Program-made: the position numbers and the translations under genes
Shown here: in pieces, positions 27,112 to 35,980 of the stretch
Position numbering within the stretch: position 1 is the stretch's first letter
How the letters are laid out: each line of letters begins with the position of its first letter
Origin: CAVPCZ01 sp963779225
GTDB lineage: Bacteria; Bacteroidota; Ignavibacteria; UBA10030; UBA6906
NCBI GenBank assembly: GCA_963779225.1
Contig: CAVZWW010000002.1
Span: 248,001-312,000, forward strand
Reading direction: 5' to 3'
DNA: 64,000 bases
Notes under the pieces: model-generated
What the model saw: the letters and a program-made list of their open reading frames with translations, nothing else
The model's database searches: none
Told to the model about the DNA's origin: nothing

Positions 27112-27175
27112 GTGGCTCCCTTGTGACACCGGAGGCTCGTGGCTGGTTCTGCTGGTTCTGTGGCTCAGACTGTGC
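27075..27175. repeat. Degenerate short repeat before the PL6 gene
   Basis: The plus-strand word GTGGCT recurs at 27094, 27112, 27139 and 27160, with the words CTGGTT and TGGTTCTG between. The spacings are 18, 27 and 21 nt, all multiples of three. The block fills the junction between the beta-helix gene (ends 27183) and the PL6 start codon (27111) and extends into the first codons of the PL6 gene. Confidence 0.5.
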
Positions 27176-27182
27176 CTCTTGT

Positions 27183-29069
27183 TTAGCGGATCAAAACGAC
27201 TCGAAAGCTTCGGACCGCGGAGGCGGTTTCGAATCTGCACAGGTACATCCCACTGGCCCGGTTTCCGGCGTCCCACCGCACCCGATGTTCACCCGCGCCA
27301 CGCGACTCATCAATAAGGCGGTCCAGTTCGCGGCCGAGCAGATCATACATCCCCAAACGCACGTGCATCGCCTCCGGGATCACAAAGGTAATATGGGCCG
27401 AGCCGTTGACCGGATTTGGATACACCGGAAGCAACTCACCGCGCGGCGCCGGCACAGCACGGGCGCTCTCCTGCACCGTTGTGGGAAAGCCCAGCCGCTC
27501 CTCTAACTGCGCGTAATACAGCGACCGTGGAGAAAGGCCCTGACGATTGGTCCCTTCGACATATCCCTCCGGCTCATTGAACGGCGCGGGCGGCTGTTTC
27601 CCGGTTACCGTCCCCTGACAGCCAATTGCATAGTTCTGGGCGGTGGGCGGACGCTGCACGATGACGTCCTTCCCCGCTGCATCGCAATTCCATGCCACTC
27701 CGTGGGCAAGGGCCCAGCCGTGACTTGTACCATAATGACCACGGTTGTACAGGCCAAGAACCATCGTCGTGTTCGGTGAAGCAAAGGTGATATTGTCGTA
27801 CAGCAGCCCAGTACTCCAGCGGCGATGGCCTTCACTGGAAGCGTTCGTCCCGACGCTCCGGGAATCCACAAATACACACCCGGAGGTATAACTTGCGCCA
27901 TTGGAAACGAAGTCGTGCCGGCCTCCACTCGCCACGCAGTGGGTAACCAGCACCAGCTGTGAGGCGTCGCTCATATCATAGTTATACCGCCGTTCCCCGG
28001 TGATGATACTCACCGGTTCAAGGGCCTGGCAGCTGTCTATGGTAATGCGTGTCGCGGTGCGTGTTATGAACCCTGCATGTCCGAAGTGAAGCGTCGTGCA
28101 GTGTCTGATCCAGCAGTCCTCCACCTGGACCATTTCGATGGCGTTCCATGCGTGGTTTTCGTCCTCTCCGCCCGCCGACGCAATTTCCACCCGGAGTGCT
28201 TCGATGCCGATGTTCCGTTCGATGCCGGTGCGGGCAAACTTGTAAACATATGACTGGGAGAGCGATCGCACAAAAGTCGTGAAAACGGGCGCATCGATCG
28301 TCACCGTATCACCACTGATCCCTGTGATATACCGGTTGTATGCAATGGGCTGACTGTTCACCGCCCACGGGAGATCCACGCCGGGTTCCGCACCCGGTTC
28401 GGTCTCGTGCGGTCCACCGTAATCGATAGCGGCAAGCCATGCATCAGTACAGGGATGATAAAGAACGACATTGTCGCCTGCGGCGAAGGGCGCCGGATTA
28501 TTCACCCTGAATCTGCGCTGGCCCACAAACACTGTATCGCTGACGATGTCGGTCTTTGTCCCGCTCACCTGTTCTTTCCAGCGCGAGGAGGTACCGCCCC
28601 CGGCAAGAATCATCGTGCGCTGATGGGGCGTGTCCCCGACCCCGACCAGAACGGTATTGAGCGCGGGATCAGCGTCATCGCCCGCACCGCGCAACACGAT
28701 CCCCCCTTTGGTGATACGCAGGGTCCCCTGCACTTCATATCTCCCCGCCGTGAGCAGAAGGGCGCCCCTCATCCCGTTGGCATCGGGTATCAGGGCTGCA
28801 AGCACGTCCAGCTCGGCCTGTATGCGCACGGTGTTGTCACCGGCCATGGGACCGAGCGTACGGATCGCAGGCACAATGGGCGGAGTGATTCCGCCATTCC
28901 GGTATCCCGCGTAGCTGAAGTCGGGAATCCTGTTCCCCGCACTGTCGACGGCATAGACCAGTCGACCTGTGCCGGGATTCTTGTATACCATGGCAGATTC
29001 CCACGCCTGTCCCGTCACCGCTGTCACGCCTGCGAGAATCAGTCCCACAGCCAAACCGATCCTTCTCAT
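27183..29069 (-). CDS. Secreted beta-helix protein with T9SS sorting domain
   Basis: A 628-residue exported protein. It has a signal peptide (IGLAVGLILAGVTAVTGQ), then a pectate-lyase-superfamily-like beta helix that starts FSYAGYRNGG and contains AELDVLAALIPDANG, GALLLTAGRYEVQGTLRI and GIVLRGAG. A C-terminal type IX secretion sorting domain follows (about 545-628, LLPVYPNPVNGSAHITF...GMYLCRFETASAVRSFRVVLIR). No PL6 Lys/Arg signature is seen. It lies between kdgK and a PL6 gene in the uronate locus, so a surface uronan-active enzyme is plausible, but I cannot assign a CAZy family. Confidence 0.8.
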   Translation of the reverse strand: MRRIGLAVGLILAGVTAVTGQAWESAMVYKNPGTGRLVYAVDSAGNRIPDFSYAGYRNGGITPPIVPAIRTLGPMAGDNTVRIQAELDVLAALIPDANGMRGALLLTAGRYEVQGTLRITKGGIVLRGAGDDADPALNTVLVGVGDTPHQRTMILAGGGTSSRWKEQVSGTKTDIVSDTVFVGQRRFRVNNPAPFAAGDNVVLYHPCTDAWLAAIDYGGPHETEPGAEPGVDLPWAVNSQPIAYNRYITGISGDTVTIDAPVFTTFVRSLSQSYVYKFARTGIERNIGIEALRVEIASAGGEDENHAWNAIEMVQVEDCWIRHCTTLHFGHAGFITRTATRITIDSCQALEPVSIITGERRYNYDMSDASQLVLVTHCVASGGRHDFVSNGASYTSGCVFVDSRSVGTNASSEGHRRWSTGLLYDNITFASPNTTMVLGLYNRGHYGTSHGWALAHGVAWNCDAAGKDVIVQRPPTAQNYAIGCQGTVTGKQPPAPFNEPEGYVEGTNRQGLSPRSLYYAQLEERLGFPTTVQESARAVPAPRGELLPVYPNPVNGSAHITFVIPEAMHVRLGMYDLLGRELDRLIDESRGAGEHRVRWDAGNRASGMYLCRFETASAVRSFRVVLIR

Positions 29070-29233
29070 CCGCCTTCTTTGCCTTCTTTCTGGCTTCCGC
29101 CGTCTTCTCTTTGCTTCCTTCTGACAGCGTTCTTGCTTCCCTCAATTTGTACTTCTTGTTTCCCGTTCGTTTCTTCTGCCTGATGCTCTCTGTACTCCGG
29201 TTTCTGTGCCCCCCTTCCTCCTCCGTTCTCTGC
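29070..29233. other. Purine/pyrimidine-asymmetric junction without a gene
   Basis: 164 nt between kdgK and the beta-helix gene. On the minus strand it is strongly purine-rich and the word GAAGC(A/C)A recurs at spacings near 21 nt close to the start codon. No promoter, terminator or open frame is convincing. Confidence 0.5.
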
Positions 29234-30319
29234 CTACCTTTTGATCCTCGCGCTCCCCCCCCCCATCACGTGTTTCACTTCTTCCATCGTTACCATGCTC
29301 GTGTCACCGCGGGTGCTCTGGAGCAGCGCACCGTGTGCCGCACCCATCTCCACACACTCCAGCGGCGTCAGGCCGTGCAACAGTCCATAGACAAAACCGC
29401 TGCAAAATCCGTCTCCGCCCCCGACACGGTCTTCGATCTCGAGGTTTTCGTACCGGCGCGATTGATAGAACTGCCCGTCATAGTACATGATGGCTGACCA
29501 GTTATTCACCAGTCCGCTGACCACTTCGCGCAGAGTGGTACCCACCGCCTGAATATGTGGATAGGTCGATACGACCTTTTCCACCATTTTCTTGTATCCT
29601 TCGATCGGCAGCTTTTTCAGGGCATCGTCCGTCCCTTCCACCTCAAAGCCCAGGACCTTCTGAAAATCCTCCTCGTTGCCGATCAGGACATCGATGTAGG
29701 GCACCAGTTTTCTTGTCACTTCTATGGCCTTCTTGCTCGGCCAGAGTTTGCTTCGGAAGTTCAGGTCATAGCTGACAATCGTGCCGGCATCGTGTGCCGC
29801 TTTCATCGCCTCCAGGATCACTTCAGCGCAGCTGTCGCTCAGCGCGGTAAAAATGCCGCCGGTGTGGAACCAGCGGGACCCCCGCTGATTGAAGATCCGC
29901 TTCCAGTCTACGTCTCCGGGCTTCATATGCGCAACGGCGGTGTGACCCCGGTCGTACAGCGTCACACTGGCCCGCACACCGATCCCCACTTCGGTGAAAT
30001 TCAGCCCGATGCGATCGGCACGGCCGACACCGTCGTACGGGACCCAGATCACCTCACTGACATCCATGCCGCTGGTACGTGCATGGTTCTGAATGAGCTG
30101 GCCGAGAGGGTTATCCACAAGCCGGGAAATCCACCCGGTCCGCATGCCGTACCGTGAAAGGGCGTACGCGACATTGTATTCGCCGCCGCCCGCATACACT
30201 TCGAGCACCGGAGTAAGCTCGATACGCTGGTGCCCGGGAGGACTCAACCGGATCATGCACTCGCCGAGGGCGAGAAGGTCAAATTGTGTCTCCTTCGCGG
30301 ATTTTACGTTAAGTGCCAT
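29234..30319 (-). CDS. kdgK: 2-dehydro-3-deoxygluconokinase (PfkB family)
   Basis: Phosphorylates KDG to KDPG in the cytoplasm, the step before KDPG aldolase. I use ATG 30319 (MALNVKSAKE) with GGAG 6-7 nt upstream rather than a TTG 12 nt earlier. The 361 residues show the PfkB signatures: GGGEYNVAYALSRYGMRTGWISRLVDNPLG near the start and DRVGGGDGFCSGFVYGL near the C-terminus, where the Asp is the catalytic base. The substrate is inferred from the locus (KduI, KduD, Eda) and overall similarity to KdgK rather than fructokinase. It follows kduI by 40 nt. Confidence 0.9.
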   Translation of the reverse strand: MALNVKSAKETQFDLLALGECMIRLSPPGHQRIELTPVLEVYAGGGEYNVAYALSRYGMRTGWISRLVDNPLGQLIQNHARTSGMDVSEVIWVPYDGVGRADRIGLNFTEVGIGVRASVTLYDRGHTAVAHMKPGDVDWKRIFNQRGSRWFHTGGIFTALSDSCAEVILEAMKAAHDAGTIVSYDLNFRSKLWPSKKAIEVTRKLVPYIDVLIGNEEDFQKVLGFEVEGTDDALKKLPIEGYKKMVEKVVSTYPHIQAVGTTLREVVSGLVNNWSAIMYYDGQFYQSRRYENLEIEDRVGGGDGFCSGFVYGLLHGLTPLECVEMGAAHGALLQSTRGDTSMVTMEEVKHVMGGGSARIKR

Positions 30320-30359
30320 GAGATTCTCCAATGATCATCTGTTGTGTTCGATACGATCC

Positions 30360-31193
30360 TTATCCCAGCTTTTCCACTTTCACACCGTCCATATCTTCAA
30401 ACACTTGATTCTCTCCACCCATCGCCCAAATAAACGTATACGCCCGGGTCGCGACACCGGTGTGTATCGACCAGCTCGGGGAAAGGACCGCCTGTTCATT
30501 CCGGATTACGAGATGACGTGTGTCGTCCGGCTCTCCCATCATGTGAAAGACCGCGGCATCGGGGGGAAGATTGAAATACATATACACTTCCGACCGGCGC
30601 TGGTGCGTGTGCGGAGGCATGGTGTTCCACACGCTCCCCTCTTCCAGCTCCGTCAGCCCCATGACGAGCTGGCAGCTGCGAACACCGCGTGGATGGAAAT
30701 ACTTGTATATCGTCCTGCGATTGGTTTCGATCTGTGATCCCAGGTGGGTTTTTTCCGTTTCACTGAACCGGACATGCGTTGTCGGGTACTCTTTGTGGGC
30801 AGGATAGCTGACAAAATAGAATTTCGCGGGATGTGCGGCTTCCTTGCTGGCAAACGTGACCTCCCGTGTCCCACGCCCGATGTACAGCCCGTCCCGATGC
30901 GCCATGGGGATCTCCTCGCCGTCAACGGTCACCGCCCCCGGGTTACCGATATTGATGATGCCGATCTCCCGCCGCTCAGCGAAGGTTTCCGCTGCCATCT
31001 CTTTCTTGCTTGCCTGCAGCGTCAGGGGCCCGGCGACCGGAAGAGCCGATCCGGTAATCGAACGGTCGATGTCCGAATACACCATCGGAATGGTATCCGG
31101 CGTAAACAACGATGTGATGAGATACATTTCGCGCAACTGCGCCGAGGTCATCGCCCTGAAACCCCGCGGATCGGTTGAAAATCGTACGTCCAT
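30360..31193 (-). CDS. kduI: 5-dehydro-4-deoxy-D-glucuronate isomerase
   Basis: Converts 5-keto-4-deoxyuronate (DKI/DKII) to 2,5-diketo-3-deoxygluconate, which KduD then reduces to KDG. The 277-residue cupin-fold protein has the family start MDVRFSTDPRGFRAMTSAQLREMYLI and the zinc site MPPHTHQRRSEVYMYFNL (His-x-His...Glu). Other signatures are EGSVWNTMPPH and SPSWSIHTGVATRAYTFIWAMGGEN. GAGGAG overlapping the GH2 stop lies 8 nt before the ATG. The call is firm. Confidence 0.97.
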   Translation of the reverse strand: MDVRFSTDPRGFRAMTSAQLREMYLITSLFTPDTIPMVYSDIDRSITGSALPVAGPLTLQASKKEMAAETFAERREIGIINIGNPGAVTVDGEEIPMAHRDGLYIGRGTREVTFASKEAAHPAKFYFVSYPAHKEYPTTHVRFSETEKTHLGSQIETNRRTIYKYFHPRGVRSCQLVMGLTELEEGSVWNTMPPHTHQRRSEVYMYFNLPPDAAVFHMMGEPDDTRHLVIRNEQAVLSPSWSIHTGVATRAYTFIWAMGGENQVFEDMDGVKVEKLG

Positions 31194-31198
31194 AGTGT

Positions 31199-33631
31199 CT
31201 ACTCCTCAAGAATGGTAAGATAACTTCCCCTGAAATCCTGATTACGGGCTTCGAGTACCGCTCTTCCTCCGCGGACAGGAGAGAATTCAATCCGTGCGGC
31301 TCCGTTTGCCATTTCAATGACCGAACTCCGTGTGGGCGTGCCATAGTCCACAAGCAATCGCCCCGCGCCTTCACTGGCAAAGTAGATCCGCTTGCTGTAC
31401 CTGAGGCATCGACGGCCGTCCTTGTCGACAGCCGTGGCGGTCACAAGAATATTGCCCCCGTCCAGCCTCGTCGAAGTGAGCTCGATATGGTCCGCATCAC
31501 CGTGCCGGATGTAGCTGTAGCGCAACGTCATGGAGTCTCTCGCCACCGCCTTTCCACCACCATTCCCGATCGCGACAATGCTGTTGAGGCCTTCTGCAAA
31601 GACCACGTTCCACACAAGGCCATGCGCGGGAAAGGTTTCTGGATTCCGCTGTCTGGCTCCCAGACCGGCACCGTTCACAACAAGTTCCACGGTGTCGCAG
31701 TTGCTGTACACTCGCACAGGCCGCGCCAGGCCGCGCGGACCGTTCCGTTCGGTCCATGTGTGCGACTGTATATAACAGAACTTCGGATCCTGCGTCCAGT
31801 AACTCCTGAACACATAATACGCATCTTTGGGAACACCCGCACGATCGACGAGTCCTTTCTGGTTGACATACGGGATCGGGTTCTCGGGCCGCAACGGGGT
31901 GCCGAAATCCTTGAATGCCCATTGCGCATTGCCGGCAAACCAGTCCAGCCCCTCCGAGACTCGCAGATGCCAGTCGAACAGATCCACGACGTACGATTCG
32001 CTCCAGTCACCCTGCAGGGAGATATTCTTGATCCTGGTCTTCTGGAAATTCTCAGACCATCCGTCGGGAGTCGTGAACCCGTCTCCCCCGATGGGGTTCT
32101 CCGTATGGCGCCCCACGTGGCTGTCGCCGCCGTATTCCGCATGGAAGAGCCGGGGATACTTCGCGCGGGCTTCGGTGATGGCATTTTCATAGTTCGTGTA
32201 CACACCGCTGTACCATCCCATCCAGATCGACGGAGAGAAGATATCCGAAATGCCTTCGCCGCCCGTGAACTTGCGTGTGGCGGTCAGGCGGGAAGGATCC
32301 AGACCCCTGGCGATCGTGTGCAGCTCTCCGAAGAAGGACCGGAGTGAATCCAGATTGTCGCCTCCGGGAAAATCGGGGAGCCAGTACAGCTCGTTCCCGA
32401 GTGACCAGAACACGATACTGGGAGAATTCCGGTGAGTGTCAATCATCTCCCGCAACAACCGCCTGGTGTTCTCCTTCCAGGCCGCGTTGCCCACGCCACC
32501 CCGGCACCAGGGAAGCTCGTCCCAGACCAGAATACCCAGTTCGTCACAGGCGCGGTACACTTCAGGATCCTGGGGGTAGTGCCCCAGCCGCACAAAATTC
32601 GCTCCCATCGCCTTGATCATGGCCATGTCTTTCCGGTGCAGGCTGTCCGGAAGAGCATTTCCCAATCCCGCGTACTCTTCGTGACGGTGCGTCCCCCGCA
32701 GGAGGAGTCTCTTCCCGTTCAGCATGAACGGCCCCTGTTCCTTGAATTCGTACCAGCGATAGCCGAAGCGTTCCGCCGCAGTATGGAGGGTGCTGCCCGA
32801 TTGTTTCAGACGGATATCCATGGTATACAGCGACGGGCTATCGGGCGACCAGAGGCGGGGACGTGCCACATCGGGAAGGCCGACAATGAATTCCTGTTCC
32901 CCCTTCAGCACTGTTACGGGGCATTCCGTCCGCGCTACCGTGTTCCCTGCGGGATCGATGATGGAAGCCTCCAGAACGCCCTCCGCCGGCTTCGCCGCCG
33001 CGCTGCGGAGGAACACCCTTGCCTGTGTGGTCGCGCGCTCTTCACTCACGACGGGCGTAAGAACATAAACACGTCTCACGTGCCGGGGTGGGAGTACCTT
33101 CAGCCAGACGTCGCGGGTTATGCCGCCATAAATGAAGAAGTCCGATTTCTGTGAGGGAATCACTTCGGGATCTATGGAATTATCGGCGCGGACAAGAACC
33201 GTATTCTGCTTGCCACGGAGCACGAGGGGAGTGATGTCCACATCGAACCCGATATACCCTCCGATATGGCCCCCGGCCATCCGGCCGTTGACGTATACTT
33301 CACACCGTGTATTCACTCCTTCAAAAGAAAGATAGTACTGATCATCCGCCGGGCGGGCGGGAATCTCCAGCGTTTTCCGGTACCATCCCGCGCCACGCCT
33401 GTAGCCCGGAACCTGATCCACAGCATCAAAGGCATTCCAGGTGTGCGGAAGGTTGACGCGGCTCCATGCATCCGGTGTACGGGGAAGTCGGGCTATCTCC
33501 GTGCTATTGTCGGCAACAAATTCCCATCCGCTGTTGATCAATGTCGGGGCATGCCCGGGCGGCGTGCCGCCGGTCGCCATCACCACCGCTCCGAGAACAC
33601 ATCCCAGCAGGAGAATATATCGCGTTCTCAT
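31199..33631 (-). CDS. Glycoside hydrolase family 2 (beta-galactosidase/glucuronidase-like)
   Basis: An exported GH2 enzyme. I start at ATG 33631 (MRTRYILLLGCVLGAVVMATG, signal peptide), 5 nt after the GH88-DUF4861 stop. The 810 residues have a sugar-binding jelly roll (LPHTWNAFDAVDQVPGYRRGAGWYRK), an immunoglobulin-like domain and a TIM barrel. The acid/base Glu is in WSLGNELYWLP and the nucleophile Glu in FHAEYGGDSHVG. A further C-terminal beta domain follows. Its place among GH88 and PL6 genes suggests it removes beta-linked side residues from a uronate polymer; glucuronidase versus galactosidase is not resolved. Confidence 0.92.
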   Translation of the reverse strand: MRTRYILLLGCVLGAVVMATGGTPPGHAPTLINSGWEFVADNSTEIARLPRTPDAWSRVNLPHTWNAFDAVDQVPGYRRGAGWYRKTLEIPARPADDQYYLSFEGVNTRCEVYVNGRMAGGHIGGYIGFDVDITPLVLRGKQNTVLVRADNSIDPEVIPSQKSDFFIYGGITRDVWLKVLPPRHVRRVYVLTPVVSEERATTQARVFLRSAAAKPAEGVLEASIIDPAGNTVARTECPVTVLKGEQEFIVGLPDVARPRLWSPDSPSLYTMDIRLKQSGSTLHTAAERFGYRWYEFKEQGPFMLNGKRLLLRGTHRHEEYAGLGNALPDSLHRKDMAMIKAMGANFVRLGHYPQDPEVYRACDELGILVWDELPWCRGGVGNAAWKENTRRLLREMIDTHRNSPSIVFWSLGNELYWLPDFPGGDNLDSLRSFFGELHTIARGLDPSRLTATRKFTGGEGISDIFSPSIWMGWYSGVYTNYENAITEARAKYPRLFHAEYGGDSHVGRHTENPIGGDGFTTPDGWSENFQKTRIKNISLQGDWSESYVVDLFDWHLRVSEGLDWFAGNAQWAFKDFGTPLRPENPIPYVNQKGLVDRAGVPKDAYYVFRSYWTQDPKFCYIQSHTWTERNGPRGLARPVRVYSNCDTVELVVNGAGLGARQRNPETFPAHGLVWNVVFAEGLNSIVAIGNGGGKAVARDSMTLRYSYIRHGDADHIELTSTRLDGGNILVTATAVDKDGRRCLRYSKRIYFASEGAGRLLVDYGTPTRSSVIEMANGAARIEFSPVRGGRAVLEARNQDFRGSYLTILEE

Positions 33632-33636
33632 AAGCG

Positions 33637-35955
33637 TCAAGGTTTGGCTGGCGCATCCGGCCACGTCACGATGACGGGCTCACGGAGCCTGAGCGCCCAT
33701 GAATCAAGTGATTGTTCCCAGTCACGGGCGTTTGCCACATCGCCGGTTCTCGTCCAGCCGGCGCCGGCATAGTAGGTCACGGTGGTTCCGTTGATCGCCT
33801 TCCGGGTGATCCCCGCGTGCAGACTGTCTTCGCGAAAGGTTCCGGCCGACCCGGGGGAAAGCACCACCCCGGTTCCCAGCCATTCATTCATGGGATCATC
33901 GTTGGTCGGCCCCCAGAGAGCGACCCATCCACGCTCCGTATTTGATGTCGCCTCCGTGCCTTTCCGCTTCACGAGCCCGGCGAGAAAGGTCAACGGTTCG
34001 CCAGCGCCGAATCCGGTGTACGTGACATCAATTCTGTTCAGGTTCTGTCCGGCATCGAGTGAATAGGTCTTTACTTCACGGAAGGGCACACCGTCCATCC
34101 GGCCGTTTTGGTAGACCACGGTGAAACTCGCACGGACCGGACCCCGCGCATGAATGATATACGACGAGAAGACACCGGATTGGTAGAGCACACCGTTTTT
34201 CAACAGACCGCACCCGCCGGCACCGAGCGTGCGGCCGACGCTGAAGAAGTCCGCTCCCTCCCCGTGGTCCTCATGATAGGAATCTTTTGCGCCCCTGTTT
34301 TTCTCGTTCGCCTTGTACCACTTATCCACTATAGGATACCGGACCCGTTTCACCCAGACATCCACACCGTCGAGCACGTCCCCGGCCACCGGGGAGCCAT
34401 AAATGCGGTAGGCTATCCGGTCGCTTTCCCACCCAATATCCTCACGTGGAACGACATATCGTGCTTCCACCTTTGTTTCGAAGACCGGGGGAACCTCTGC
34501 CGTCTTCAGCACGAATTCCTTCTTCTCGTTGCGTCCGAAGGTCCATTGAAACAGAAACTCCTCCGGGATCCCGTCGAAATCCCCATCCACCCATTGACCG
34601 GGCAATTCGGCGGTGCCGTTGAACACGGCGACAGGAGTTCCGGGATTGATGCCCAGACGGTGCTGCACATCGGCCCAGGGGAGTGACACCGTCTCGAAGG
34701 GGCGAACCATGTCGAGAGGATTCGTGACGGTCAGAGAAACGGCCCGGGCTCTCGTTCTGGGCGGCTTCGCCGACGCAAACGTCGGCCGTGCGAGATACCG
34801 CAACATCGCTTCCACGGCATAGTAGTCGCCGTAGATCAACGAGACATCGACCTCCCCGTTCCGGGGGCGGTGACCGACAGAATGATTGATGATACCGCGC
34901 GAAGCCGTGCCTTCGGACAGATAGGGAGGCGCGGTCAGGGACGTGAGGATACCCTCGGCCGCGGCGAGATATGCAGACCTGAGGGAGACTTCTTCGGACA
35001 GGGTGCTGAGTTCAAGAAGACCGGAGGCCGCGATCGCGCCGGCAGAGGCATCCCTCTCCGTATTCGGAATCCCCGGAGCCTTGAAATCCCAATAGGGAAT
35101 GTGGTCGGCAGGGAGATGTTCGATGAAGAAATCTGCAAGCCGCTCGGCAGTCTCCAGAAACCGCCGGTCACGCGTTTCACGGTACGCCATGGTGAAACCG
35201 TAGATTCCCCACGCCTGTCCGCGGGCCCATACCGACTCGTCCGCAAACCCCTGATGCGTCTGCTTTCTCACCACCGCACCGGTGAGCGTGTCGTAGTCCA
35301 CAACGTGATATGTGCTGCCGTCGGGCCGGACATGATTGGCCATCGTCTTCAGGGCATGGCTTACGGCAATGTCACGGAACACGGGTCCTCCACCGTGTGA
35401 AGCGGCCCAGAAGAGAAGTTCAAGATTCATCATGTTGTCAATGATCACCGGAAAGGGCCACTCTTTGCGTCCGTCCCAGGATTTAATGCATCCGACAATC
35501 GGGTTGTACCGTTTGACGAGCGAACGGGCCGACTGGAGCAGGATCTCCCGCTTGTCGGGGGAAGGTTCGAGCCTGTTTGCATTGCCATAACTGCAGTACA
35601 TCATGAACCCGACATCGTGTGTTCCGGTGTTGAATTTCTGCGCCTCCAATCCGCGCGTCCAGCGCTCTGCTGCAGCCTGCAGGGTGCTATCGTGTGCGTA
35701 TTCGGCCATGTACCAGAGCACCCCGGGGAAGAAGCCGCTCGTCCAGTCATCCGGCGGAACGGTGTGCATGACGCCGTTCAGATCCGAACTGCGGGGAAAC
35801 CGGACGCTGTCACCGAACATCGAGGCGGTGGTGCGCAACTGGGTTTGAGCGTACACGAGGGCCTTTTTGACCCGGGCTTCGAGGGGATTTGCCTGCCCCG
35901 GCACGGAACAGGGTACACACCAGAGAAGCAGAAGGAAAAGCCCGTTACGCATCAT
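33637..35955 (-). CDS. GH88 unsaturated glucuronyl hydrolase fused to DUF4861
   Basis: A 772-residue two-domain exported protein, with a signal peptide (NGLFLLLLWCVPCSVPGQ). The N-terminal half (to about 400) is a GH88/GH105-type alpha/alpha barrel that hydrolyses unsaturated uronyl residues left by lyases. The expected Asp residues are seen in THDVGFMMY (about 114) and IIDNMMNLELL (about 173). The C-terminal half (about 400-772) is DUF4861, for example AVSLTVTNPLDMVRPFETVSLPW and DWGWESDR-like segments, a domain of unknown function found in polysaccharide-utilisation loci. ATG 35955 is chosen over GTG 35961 because AGGTG is well spaced. Confidence 0.88.
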   Translation of the reverse strand: MMRNGLFLLLLWCVPCSVPGQANPLEARVKKALVYAQTQLRTTASMFGDSVRFPRSSDLNGVMHTVPPDDWTSGFFPGVLWYMAEYAHDSTLQAAAERWTRGLEAQKFNTGTHDVGFMMYCSYGNANRLEPSPDKREILLQSARSLVKRYNPIVGCIKSWDGRKEWPFPVIIDNMMNLELLFWAASHGGGPVFRDIAVSHALKTMANHVRPDGSTYHVVDYDTLTGAVVRKQTHQGFADESVWARGQAWGIYGFTMAYRETRDRRFLETAERLADFFIEHLPADHIPYWDFKAPGIPNTERDASAGAIAASGLLELSTLSEEVSLRSAYLAAAEGILTSLTAPPYLSEGTASRGIINHSVGHRPRNGEVDVSLIYGDYYAVEAMLRYLARPTFASAKPPRTRARAVSLTVTNPLDMVRPFETVSLPWADVQHRLGINPGTPVAVFNGTAELPGQWVDGDFDGIPEEFLFQWTFGRNEKKEFVLKTAEVPPVFETKVEARYVVPREDIGWESDRIAYRIYGSPVAGDVLDGVDVWVKRVRYPIVDKWYKANEKNRGAKDSYHEDHGEGADFFSVGRTLGAGGCGLLKNGVLYQSGVFSSYIIHARGPVRASFTVVYQNGRMDGVPFREVKTYSLDAGQNLNRIDVTYTGFGAGEPLTFLAGLVKRKGTEATSNTERGWVALWGPTNDDPMNEWLGTGVVLSPGSAGTFREDSLHAGITRKAINGTTVTYYAGAGWTRTGDVANARDWEQSLDSWALRLREPVIVTWPDAPAKP

Positions 35956-35980
35956 CGGCACACCTCGCTGTGGTAGAAGG

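Noticed and set aside
29234..30319. GGGD motif in KdgK as a defective active site
   Set aside because: The Gly-Gly-Gly-Asp variant keeps the catalytic Asp and occurs in related KDG kinases, so it is not evidence of inactivation.
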